Of a DNA stretch of 7,437 nt, positions 1-5,933 are shown piece by piece (within the stretch, counting starts at the first letter, position 1; the number at the start of each line of letters is the position of its first letter). Location: the NCBI GenBank assembly GCA_031266235.1, contig JAISBJ010000057.1, positions 1 to 7,437 of the forward strand. The letters are read 5' to 3'. The notes beneath the pieces are model-generated. The model was not told the DNA's origin and made no database searches. It worked only from the letters and a program-made list of their open reading frames with translations. Source of the DNA: Puniceicoccales bacterium (lineage in GTDB: Bacteria > Verrucomicrobiota > Verrucomicrobiia > Opitutales > LL51). The translations under genes and the position numbers were made by a program.

Positions 1-1
1 C

Positions 2-1276
2 CTCGAAATTATTGAACACGTAAAAAAAAATCGTAAAAAATTACATCTTTTGGGGCTATGTTCCGACGGCGGAGTTCACTCTGTTTTACGACATTTGTAC
101 GGTTTTTTAGCAATTTTCAAAGAGCACAATGTGCCGTCCGTTTGCATTCATTTCCTCGGGGACGGCCGCGATACGCCCCCCAAAAGTGCCCTGAATTATG
201 CGCTTGCGATTGAAAAAAAATGTAAAGAATTGGCTACGGGACGCATAGCTACGGTGATGGGTCGTTTTTGGGCGATGGACCGCGATAATCGTTGGGAGCG
301 GGTGCAGCGGGCGTACGATTGTCTGACGGGAATGGGCGAAAATCTCAAGGCACAAAGCGCGGCCGACGCCATCGAGCACTACTACGCGCATCCGCTGGAC
401 GAGGCGCGGCAGGGCGACGAATTTATCCTCCCGACGCAGATCGCCGATGCCGACGGCAATTTTAGCGGGGCAGTGGAAGATGGCGATGCGGTGATTTTTT
501 TTAACTTCCGCGGCGACCGCCCCCGGGAAATAACGCGGGCATTTATTGACGAAAATTTTAATTCATTCCCGCGAAAAAAAAAGGTCGATGTGCGCTGGGC
601 GACGCTGACGGAGTACGAGCAGGGGCTGTGTCCGCGCGTCATTTTTAAGCGGCCAGAGAAGATGAAAAATATTTTGGGCGGCTATTTGAGCGAGCGTGGC
701 GTGAAGCAATTTCGCTGCGCGGAGACCGAAAAATATGCCCACGTGACGTTTTTTTTCAACGACTACCGCGAGGACCCTTTTCCCAGTGAAGAGCGCGTTT
801 TAATTCCGAGCCCGAAGGACGTCGAGACCTACGATCAGCGGCCCGAAATGAGTGCCTATGCGGTGAAAGACCGGGCCGTCGAAGCGATTTTATCGGAAAA
901 ATATGGTTTAATTGTTGTCAATTTCGCGAATGCGGACATGGTCGGCCACACCGGCAATTTGGCGGCGGCGATTCGGGCGGCCGAGGTGGTCGATCGGTGT
1001 TTAAACGAGCTTACGGTGGCGGTGGAGAAGGTTCATTCAACGATGCTGATCACGGCGGACCACGGGAATTCGGAGCAAATGTGGGATCCCGAAAACGGTG
1101 TTCCCCACACACAGCACACTACGAATCCGGTGCCGCTGGTTTTGTGTGGCGAGAGGCATGGGGCGATTTCCCTGAAATCTGGCGGAAAATTGGGGGATTT
1201 GGCGCCGACGCTTCTGGATATTATGGGGCTGGAACGGCCCGTCGAAATGTCGGGAATATCGCTCATCAACCGCTAA
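2..1276 (+). CDS. gpmI: 2,3-bisphosphoglycerate-independent phosphoglycerate mutase, 5' end missing
   Basis: Interconverts 3- and 2-phosphoglycerate in glycolysis and gluconeogenesis, in the cytoplasm, using two Mn ions and a phosphoserine intermediate. The reading frame is open to the left edge; 424 residues are visible against about 510 in the family, so roughly 100 N-terminal residues, including the first metal-binding Asp and the catalytic Ser, lie outside. Visible landmarks follow the family in order: GGVHS (His codon at 77), DGRDTPP (about 161-181), GRFWAMDRDNRW (about 260-295), NFRGDRPREITR (about 504-540), ETEKYAHVTFFFN (about 722-760), the metal ligands Asp 935 and His 947 in DMVGHTG, Asp 1058 and His 1061 in ADHGN, and the HTQH histidines at 1106 and 1115. 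A TTG at 50 lies inside the conserved core and is not the start. An A9 run (574-582) encodes part of RKKK in frame. Every visible active-site residue is present, so the enzyme should be active. It ends one base before the next gene, suggesting co-transcription. Confidence 0.97.
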   Translation, partial: LEIIEHVKKNRKKLHLLGLCSDGGVHSVLRHLYGFLAIFKEHNVPSVCIHFLGDGRDTPPKSALNYALAIEKKCKELATGRIATVMGRFWAMDRDNRWERVQRAYDCLTGMGENLKAQSAADAIEHYYAHPLDEARQGDEFILPTQIADADGNFSGAVEDGDAVIFFNFRGDRPREITRAFIDENFNSFPRKKKVDVRWATLTEYEQGLCPRVIFKRPEKMKNILGGYLSERGVKQFRCAETEKYAHVTFFFNDYREDPFPSEERVLIPSPKDVETYDQRPEMSAYAVKDRAVEAILSEKYGLIVVNFANADMVGHTGNLAAAIRAAEVVDRCLNELTVAVEKVHSTMLITADHGNSEQMWDPENGVPHTQHTTNPVPLVLCGERHGAISLKSGGKLGDLAPTLLDIMGLERPVEMSGISLINR

Positions 1277-1277
1277 A

Positions 1278-2114
1278 ATGATGTTTTGGGAATTTTGGAA
1301 TCATTGGACGTGTGGGGTCGTTATTTTTTTGCTCGGGGCGTCTTTGGGCAGTTTTTTCAATGTTTGCATCGCGCGCATCCCCAAAAATATATCCGTTATT
1401 TTTCCGCGGTCGCGCTGTGATTGCGGGCGGCCCATTCCGTTTTGGCTGAATATTCCCATTCTTGGCTGGCTGCTGTTAGGCGGGAAGGCGCGGTGTTGTG
1501 GCCGAAGGCTCGAATTTCGGTATATTTTTTTAGAAATTTTTACGGCGATTTTAATGGTACTCCTCTGGCGGCAATCGGATCCATGGGAATTTTTAGTTTA
1601 CGGAATTTTTTTCGGGTTACTGATCGTCGCTTCCGGCATTGATTTTGCGACGATGACGATGCCCGATCGTTGTACCGTCGGCGGAGCGGCTTTGGGCGTC
1701 GCGGGAAGTGTGTTGCTGGCTCATTTTTCGCAGGGAAATTACATTTTTATGGGCGCCATGGCGGCCCTCAGGGGCATGCTTTTGGGGTCGAGCGTGTTAT
1801 TGTGGATTGCGATTTTTGCGGAACTCGCGTTGAAAAAGGAGGCGGTTGGCTTCGGCGACGTCAAATTGATGGGATGCATCGGCGCTTTTATCGGGACGAA
1901 GTGCGCGATATTTTCGATTTTTGGCGGGACATGTCTGGGAATGGTGGCGATTTTTCCTCTGTGGTGGTTTTACAATCGACGTAAAAATAAAGTAAAATTA
2001 GATAGTTTTTTACCTTTTGGGCCGTTTTTAGCCCTCGGCGCCATCTGCTATTTACTGTTTTTTCGGGCGGCTGTCGACGAATATTTTTCCCAAATCGAAA
2101 TACTTTTGGGCTGA
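1278..2114 (+). CDS. pilD: Type IV prepilin peptidase / N-methyltransferase (A24 family)
   Basis: Inner-membrane aspartic protease that cuts the leader peptide of type IV pilins or type II secretion pseudopilins and usually methylates the new N-terminus. The protein has 278 residues, normal for the family, and is mostly hydrophobic with about eight membrane segments. The N-terminal domain shows GSFFNVCIARIP (24-35) followed by the cytoplasmic cysteine loop and NIPILGW (58-64). The peptidase part has both catalytic aspartates, D122 and D130 in GIDFATMTMPD and D194 in GFGDVKL, and the late LPFGPFLALGA motif (245-255). The cysteines are odd: C47-x-C49 and adjacent C73-C74 replace the usual two CxxC pairs. 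Start is ATG 1278, one base after the gpmI stop, with ATG 1281 equally possible; neither has a Shine-Dalgarno, so translational coupling is likely. No pilus or secretion gene is in the window, so the substrate is unknown. The symbol is by family; gspO would be equally fair. Confidence 0.92.
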   Translation: MMFWEFWNHWTCGVVIFLLGASLGSFFNVCIARIPKNISVIFPRSRCDCGRPIPFWLNIPILGWLLLGGKARCCGRRLEFRYIFLEIFTAILMVLLWRQSDPWEFLVYGIFFGLLIVASGIDFATMTMPDRCTVGGAALGVAGSVLLAHFSQGNYIFMGAMAALRGMLLGSSVLLWIAIFAELALKKEAVGFGDVKLMGCIGAFIGTKCAIFSIFGGTCLGMVAIFPLWWFYNRRKNKVKLDSFLPFGPFLALGAICYLLFFRAAVDEYFSQIEILLG

Positions 2115-2125
2115 TTTTAGAGCCC
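2108..2125 (+). other. Small hairpin over the pilD stop codon
   Basis: GGGCT (2108-2112) and AGCCC (2121-2125) pair over an 8-base loop that includes the end of the TGA stop of pilD. No T run follows it, so it is not a standard intrinsic terminator. It may help end transcription together with the cloverleaf just downstream, or be chance. Confidence 0.3.
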
Positions 2126-2134
2126 AGTGCCCCA

Positions 2135-2211
2135 CGTGCACACGTCGGAAGCGAAGCTTCCTAAACCTTTTTTTCAAAAAGGTTCCGCGGTTTACCGCGG
2201 ACGTGTGCACG
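2135..2211. repeat. Cloverleaf of nested inverted repeats at a convergent gene junction
   Basis: An 11-bp outer stem (CGTGCACACGT 2135-2145 with ACGTGTGCACG 2201-2211) encloses three perfect hairpins. H1: GGAAGC/GCTTCC, 2147-2161, 3-base loop. H2: AACCTTTTT/AAAAAGGTT, 2164-2184, 3-base loop. H3: CCGCGG/CCGCGG, 2185-2200, 4-base loop. Only three junction bases (2146, 2162, 2163) are unpaired, so nucleic acid from either strand can fold into a four-way junction. An alternative outer pairing extends it by TGCC (2128-2131) with GGCA (2211-2214) around a 4-base bulge. It lies wholly between the 3' ends of pilD and plsY. The size resembles a tRNA, but no T-loop or other tRNA consensus is present and there is no reading frame of note. 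Likely roles, by inference: a dispersed REP/MITE-like repeat, a two-way terminator or mRNA 3'-end protector. Confidence 0.85.
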
Positions 2212-2229
2212 GCAAGTCACGAAAAAAAT

Positions 2230-2835
2230 TTACTCTTTTACTTTATGGGCGCGCAATTCTTCCCCTTTCCACAGTCGGCGAATATTTTGGGAATGGCGGA
2301 TAAAGATGAGGATCGTCAAGGCGAGGGCGAAGAGAATCATTTCTTTTTGGTAAGCGAAGAGGTAGGCATTGATGGGCAGAGATAGGGCGAAACAAAGGGA
2401 AGCGAGGGATACGAATCGCGTGATCGAAAATACGGAGCACCAGAAAATAATGCCGAGAAGCAGAACGCTTGGCATTAAGACTGCCAGCCCCCCGATAGCG
2501 GTCGCAACACCTTTTCCGCCGCAGAATTTCAAAAAAATGGAGTAGCAATGTCCCAAAACGAGGCCGATTAATAATGTTGCCCCCATATTATTGGCTTGAT
2601 TGAGACCCGTTTGGCAAAAAAATTTTACAATTGAGACAGGCACGAATCCTTTCAAGCAATCGAGAATGAAAACGAGGGTGCCCCATTTATTGCCGATGAC
2701 ACGTTTTACATTTGTCGCGCCGAGGCTGCCGCTGCCTTCTTGGAGAATATTAATGCCATTTATTTTTGCGACGATAAAGCCGAATGGGATGGCCCCCAAA
2801 AAATATCCTGCGAAAAAAATTGCGAAGTAAAACAT
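2230..2835 (-). CDS. plsY: Acyl-phosphate:glycerol-3-phosphate acyltransferase
   Basis: Transfers the acyl group from acyl-phosphate to glycerol 3-phosphate, the first membrane step of phospholipid synthesis, working with PlsX (not in this window). The protein has 201 residues from the ATG at 2835, a usual length, with several membrane segments. Family motifs in order: IPFG (16-19), GSGSLGATN (34-42, glycerol-phosphate loop), DCLKG (59-63), GH (95-96) with GGKGVAT (106-112), and RHSQNIRRLWKG (180-191). Two departures are visible: GSGS where many members have GSGN, and FCGGKG where FKGGKG is common; the rest of the catalytic loops is kept. An in-frame TTG two codons upstream (2841) is a less likely start; neither start has a Shine-Dalgarno, and a small inverted repeat sits just before the ATG. 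It is last in the minus-strand gene series, 60 bases after rfaE2, and its 3' end faces the cloverleaf repeat. Confidence 0.95.
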   Translation of the reverse strand: MFYFAIFFAGYFLGAIPFGFIVAKINGINILQEGSGSLGATNVKRVIGNKWGTLVFILDCLKGFVPVSIVKFFCQTGLNQANNMGATLLIGLVLGHCYSIFLKFCGGKGVATAIGGLAVLMPSVLLLGIIFWCSVFSITRFVSLASLCFALSLPINAYLFAYQKEMILFALALTILIFIRHSQNIRRLWKGEELRAHKVKE

Positions 2836-2854
2836 AGCCAAAATGGCTTTTTTT
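2836..2854. other. Hairpin with T run at the start of plsY
   Basis: AGCCA (2836-2840) and TGGCT (2844-2848) pair over a 3-base loop. On the plus strand a T run follows directly (to 2854), which looks like a short intrinsic terminator, but no plus-strand gene ends here. On the minus strand the hairpin lies directly against the plsY ATG and could affect initiation. The stem is only 5 bp, so chance is possible. Confidence 0.3.
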
Positions 2855-2879
2855 ATATAGCGGAACGATCAAAATGCAA
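2852..2879 (-). promoter_or_regulatory. Possible sigma-70-type promoter for plsY
   Basis: Reading on the minus strand, TTGCAT (2879-2874) and TATAAA (2857-2852) are separated by 16 bases. The -10 matches consensus at 5 of 6 positions, the -35 at only 3 of 6. It lies in the 60-base gap between rfaE2 and plsY, the widest in this part of the gene series. The predicted start of transcription would fall close to the plsY start codon and leave a very short leader. Tentative. Confidence 0.28.
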
Positions 2880-2895
2880 GCCAAATTGTAATTTT

Positions 2896-3378
2896 TTAAG
2901 CATTTAATTGTTGAATTTTTTTTATTATTTGAGACGTACTGAAATTCGGCAGTCGGGGAACGAATTCTATTCTAGCGTCGATTTTTTTTAATGCAGAATA
3001 CTCCTCGAGATCCAAAGTTTCCCGAGTGTAATCCGAGGATTTCACATAGATATCGGGCCGAAAAATTTCCAATTCACGCGCAAGTCGCGGGCCGTCGAAA
3101 ATAAAAATCCCCCTAACACATTCCAGGGCCGCCAGCATGTAAGCTCGCTCCCGCTCGCCGATGACCGGCCGTTGCGGGCCTTTTAGCCGATGGATACTCG
3201 CGTCGCCGTTGAGCGCAACCCAAAGTTCACCGAATCGCGCAGCTTGCTGCAGCGAAAAAACATGCCCCGCATGTAACAAATCGAAACAGCCATTTGTCAA
3301 AACAATGTCACGGTTTTTACATTTTCGGCGGATTTGGACAGCTTCTTCGAAGGGAAATAGCTTCGGATTGGCCAACAT
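2896..3378 (-). CDS. rfaE2: D-glycero-beta-D-manno-heptose 1-phosphate adenylyltransferase (stand-alone RfaE2)
   Basis: Adds AMP from ATP to heptose 1-phosphate to give ADP-heptose, a precursor of the LPS inner core. The 160-residue protein corresponds to the C-terminal domain of the two-domain HldE of enterobacteria; the sugar kinase half is not fused and is not in this window. It shows the nucleotidyltransferase signature TNGCFDLLHAGH (28-39) with HxGH at 36-39, LKGPQRPV (65-72), a VKSSDYT segment (112-118) where VKGGDY is common, and a C-terminal STS (147-149) in place of the ISST-like nucleotide-contact motif. The ATG at 3378 lies three bases after the nusB stop and has no Shine-Dalgarno, so coupled translation is likely. 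Related cytidylyltransferases share the HxGH motif, but the KGPxRPV and VKxxDYT segments favour heptose. It implies an outer membrane with heptose-containing glycan. Confidence 0.9.
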   Translation of the reverse strand: MLANPKLFPFEEAVQIRRKCKNRDIVLTNGCFDLLHAGHVFSLQQAARFGELWVALNGDASIHRLKGPQRPVIGERERAYMLAALECVRGIFIFDGPRLARELEIFRPDIYVKSSDYTRETLDLEEYSALKKIDARIEFVPRLPNFSTSQIIKKIQQLNA

Positions 3379-3381
3379 AAA

Positions 3382-3837
3382 TTAGGAAACGGTGCGCAGC
3401 GAGCGCGAAAGCGTGCATTTAATGCGGTCCAGCACGCCGTTGATGAAGGCTTTGGACGCCTCGCCGGAAAACATTTTCCCGACTTCGATGGCCTCATTAA
3501 TGGTGACGATCGGCGGAATATCGTTGCGATGGAGCAGTTCGCAAGCCGCAAGCCGCATGATACATAGGTCGACGAGCGCAATACGCGAAAAATTCCAATT
3601 CGTCGCGAAACGATCGATGAGCGCGTCAATTTCATGTAAATTTTTCTGTAAAAGCACGACCATTTCCCGCGTGAATTGGAAGTCCGATGGATTTTTGTCA
3701 AAAATAGCGCAAAGTTCAGACAAATGTTCCGGTTTTGCCACTATCCGCAAAGTTTCGCACATGTAAACCCACTGCACCGCTAGCACACGATTGTCGCGGC
3801 GCAATGACATTTTTTGATTTTTTTTACTCGTTTCCAT
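3382..3837 (-). CDS. nusB: Transcription antitermination factor NusB
   Basis: RNA-binding helical protein that joins NusE (ribosomal protein S10) on boxA of rRNA leaders and supports antitermination and rRNA processing in the cytoplasm. From the ATG at 3837 the product has 151 residues, close to the family's usual length. It shows the N-terminal RRDNRVLAVQWVYM helix, the FATNWNFSRIALVDLCIMRLAACELL segment (its W-x-x-xRIA-x-xD core is a hallmark), and the C-terminal VTINEAIEVGKMFSGEASKAFINGVLDRI region. The start is uncertain: a TTG at 3846 adds three residues and an inner ATG at 3810 begins MSLRRDN; none has a Shine-Dalgarno. The N-terminal tail is lysine-rich and coded by A-rich DNA. It sits 27 bases after clpP and 3 before rfaE2. 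Confidence 0.93.
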   Translation of the reverse strand: METSKKNQKMSLRRDNRVLAVQWVYMCETLRIVAKPEHLSELCAIFDKNPSDFQFTREMVVLLQKNLHEIDALIDRFATNWNFSRIALVDLCIMRLAACELLHRNDIPPIVTINEAIEVGKMFSGEASKAFINGVLDRIKCTLSRSLRTVS

Positions 3838-3864
3838 AGTTTTCAAAGAACAATTTTTAATTTT

Positions 3865-4494
3865 TCAAGCATTTTGCTCGTCTTTTAGCCTCCTTTTAAT
3901 CACTTCGTCCACAATGCCGTAGTCTTTGGCCTCGGGCGCGGACATGAAAAAATCGCGATCGGAATCCTTCTCCACCTTCTCGACGGCCTGCCCCGTGCAC
4001 TCCGAAAGAACATTTGTCAAGGCTTTTTTCCAGCGCAAAAGCTCCTTTGCTGCGATCGATATGTCCGAAGTTTGGCCCGTCGCCTGCCCGGAAGGCTGGT
4101 GAATCATGACGCGACTGTTCGGCAGCGCATAGCGTTTTCCCTTTGTTCCGGCCGCCAAAAGCACCGTCGCCATGCTCGCCGTCTGCCCGATGCAATAGGT
4201 CACCACGTCGCAACTCATGAATTTCATCGTGTCATAAATCGCCATGCCCGCCGTAATACTGCCGCCGGGCGAGTTGACGTACATGTGGATGTCCTTTTTT
4301 GAGTCCTCCATTTGTAAAAAAAGCAGCTGCGCTACGATCGCATTCGCCACAAAATCATCGATCGCGGTGCCCAAAAATATAATGCGGTCCTTGAGCAAAC
4401 GGCTGTAAATGTCCCAGGAACGCTCCTGCCGCCCGTCGCGCTCGTAAACGTAGGGGAGGGGCATGTAAGTTTGATTGATAATTTCCGGTCGCAT
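3865..4494 (-). CDS. clpP: ATP-dependent Clp protease proteolytic subunit
   Basis: Serine peptidase that forms a double heptameric barrel and degrades proteins fed by Clp ATPases. The protein has 209 residues. The catalytic triad is intact and correctly spaced: Ser107 in GQTASMA, His132 in MIHQP and Asp181 in DSDRDFF, giving 25 and 49 residue intervals as in well-studied ClpP. The NSPGGS oxyanion segment (74-79) and LLFLQ handle region are also present. There is a short N-terminal leader (MRPEIINQTYMPLPYVYE) of propeptide type. ATG 4494 lies six bases after the tig stop, so the two are surely transcribed together; the only purine-rich GGAGGA is about 25 bases upstream, too far for a normal ribosome site. 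The usual partner gene clpX does not follow; nusB does. Genomes may hold more than one clpP, and I cannot tell here. Confidence 0.97.
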   Translation of the reverse strand: MRPEIINQTYMPLPYVYERDGRQERSWDIYSRLLKDRIIFLGTAIDDFVANAIVAQLLFLQMEDSKKDIHMYVNSPGGSITAGMAIYDTMKFMSCDVVTYCIGQTASMATVLLAAGTKGKRYALPNSRVMIHQPSGQATGQTSDISIAAKELLRWKKALTNVLSECTGQAVEKVEKDSDRDFFMSAPEAKDYGIVDEVIKRRLKDEQNA

Positions 4495-4500
4495 ATTTTA

Positions 4501-5874
4501 CTAAATATTTACGAGTGGGTCCTCCATTGGGATCTCTATTCCAGTTAGTTCAGCCGCCTTTTCCCCGGAAGCGTCCTTTTTTAAATTGGATAGCAACACA
4601 AAATCGAGAGTTTTTCCGAACAGTGCGCGGCGGTGAAGGTCACGGTTACGCTCGGAATTTTCTTTCAATTCCGCGATCAGTTGATCGGAGGAAATACGTC
4701 GCACGGCGGCTTCTTGGATAATCATTTGGTCGATTTCTCTTTCACTGACGGTAATATTTTCCTTTTGCGCAATTTTTTCAAGAATAAAATTGACTTTCGC
4801 GCGATCGCGTGCTATTTCCTGCGCCTCTTCGTAAAGCTTTTCCCGATTATTTTGGACCATTTCTAGCTGCCTGCCTTCATGAATTTGGCGTTCAATCAGA
4901 TTGCGGAGGACGTAAATTTGTTCGAATTGCTCGGCACTTTCCGGGATTTCGAACGTCGCGCTATCAATCATTTTTTGGACAATTGTTTCGCGTTGTTCGA
5001 AGCGCTGCATCTGCATTTTGCGGTTCCTAATATCTTTTCCGAGGCGCGTTTTAAGTTCTTCCAGGTCCTTGATTTTCAGTTTTTCAAAAAATTCCGCATC
5101 CAAATTCGGGAGAATTTTTTCGCGAATTTCGAAAATTTTGACATGATAAATAGCTTTTTTACACTGGAGTTCAGGTATTTCGAAGTCGGCCGCAAAATCC
5201 ATCTCGATATCTTTTTCACCGTCAATTTCCATGGCGATAATGCCTTCGATGATCGCTTTTATCCCCGGTGAATTCGCATTTCCGGCTTCTTCCCACGTGT
5301 TTGTTTGCTCTGCCCAAATCGGTTTTTGGAGGACGATGTCGATCATTTTCGTTCCGTCTTCGAGGCGGCCTGCATACTGCAGGCGCACAAAATCACCGCG
5401 TTGCACCGGCCGATCCACCGCCCTATAATCCGCGTAATGATGGCGAATTTGCTCGATTGCTTCCCCAATTTCCGCCTCATTCACCTCAATCTCCGGCTCT
5501 TCGAGGACAATATTTTTGTAATCAAAAAGATCAAACTCCGGTTTTAAATCGACGATGAACGCCAGTTCCTTGTCCCCGCTGGGCGTATTGCGGACGTTAA
5601 ATTTGACGAGCGAAAAAATATCCCAATTATTTTCCTTGACAATGTCGTCGTAAGCCTTCGACGACACATTCTTGTCCACCCGCTCCTCCAATTCCTTGGC
5701 GTAACGCGACTTGATCAGCGTCGCCGGAACTTTCCCTTTCCGAAAGCCAGGAATTTTGACGTCGCGCGAAAAAAATTGTAAAACTAAATTCTCTTCCCGT
5801 TGAATCGTGGCTTTCTCAATGATAACAATAGCTTCCTTTCGCACCGAACTAATCGACTTAATTTCGCTTCTCAC
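4501..5874 (-). CDS. tig: Trigger factor, ribosome-associated chaperone
   Basis: Binds ribosomal protein L23 at the exit tunnel and shields nascent chains; many members also have prolyl isomerase activity. With the GTG at 5874 the product has 457 residues, near the family's usual 430-450. Domains: N-terminal ribosome-binding domain (about 1-120) with the signature PGFRKGKVP (42-50); FKBP-like domain (about 159-248), recognisable from GDFVRLQYAGRLEDG but with a weakly conserved active-site side; helical C-terminal chaperone arms (about 255-435) with many charged residues; and a short tail. The GTG was chosen because homologous sequence begins right there (RSEIKSISSVRKEAIV) and AGGA lies 9 bases before it. 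The frame stays open upstream to 6171, but that stretch overlaps the antiporter gene and encodes no trigger-factor-like sequence. A TTG within 60 bases upstream is possible but has less support. Followed by clpP after 6 bases. Confidence 0.95.
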   Translation of the reverse strand: MRSEIKSISSVRKEAIVIIEKATIQREENLVLQFFSRDVKIPGFRKGKVPATLIKSRYAKELEERVDKNVSSKAYDDIVKENNWDIFSLVKFNVRNTPSGDKELAFIVDLKPEFDLFDYKNIVLEEPEIEVNEAEIGEAIEQIRHHYADYRAVDRPVQRGDFVRLQYAGRLEDGTKMIDIVLQKPIWAEQTNTWEEAGNANSPGIKAIIEGIIAMEIDGEKDIEMDFAADFEIPELQCKKAIYHVKIFEIREKILPNLDAEFFEKLKIKDLEELKTRLGKDIRNRKMQMQRFEQRETIVQKMIDSATFEIPESAEQFEQIYVLRNLIERQIHEGRQLEMVQNNREKLYEEAQEIARDRAKVNFILEKIAQKENITVSEREIDQMIIQEAAVRRISSDQLIAELKENSERNRDLHRRALFGKTLDFVLLSNLKKDASGEKAAELTGIEIPMEDPLVNI

Positions 5875-5883
5875 TGCTCCCTT

Positions 5884-5887
5884 TCCT
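5884..5887 (-). promoter_or_regulatory. Ribosome binding site that decides the tig start
   Basis: AGGA on the minus strand, 9 bases before the GTG at 5874, with a second purine stretch (GGGAG) between. It is the only well-placed Shine-Dalgarno in the window and favours the GTG over any upstream start. Confidence 0.55.
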
Positions 5888-5890
5888 GCT

Positions 5891-5918
5891 TTTTTAGCGA
5901 GAATTCGCCCTCCGTCAA
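5891..5918 (-). promoter_or_regulatory. Possible sigma-70-type promoter for tig
   Basis: On the minus strand TTGACG (5918-5913, 5 of 6 matches) is followed after 16 bases by TAAAAA (5896-5891, 4 of 6). It lies in the 59-base gap between the antiporter stop and the tig GTG. Transcription would begin close to the ribosome site and give a very short leader, which lowers confidence. If real, it lets tig-clpP-nusB-rfaE2 be expressed independently of the antiporter. Confidence 0.33.
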
Positions 5919-5933
5919 CCTTTAAAAAATTTT

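Noticed and set aside
50..52. TTG as start of gpmI
   Set aside because: It lies within the conserved core just before GGVHS, and the frame is open and family-like upstream to the window edge; the gene is cut by the window.
997..1281. Second plus-strand frame within the 3' end of gpmI
   Set aside because: It overlaps the metal-binding end of gpmI in another frame and has no protein-like pattern.
2108..2125. Intrinsic terminator for gpmI-pilD
   Set aside because: The hairpin is weak and no T run follows; it is listed only as a hairpin.
2135..2211. A tRNA gene, because of cloverleaf shape and 77-base length
   Set aside because: The hairpin loops are only 3-4 bases, there is no T-loop or anticodon-loop consensus and no acceptor end; the folding geometry differs from tRNA.
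2203..2385. Small plus-strand reading frame
   Set aside because: It runs antisense through the plsY C-terminus and begins inside the outer stem of the repeat; it has no ribosome site and no recognisable features.
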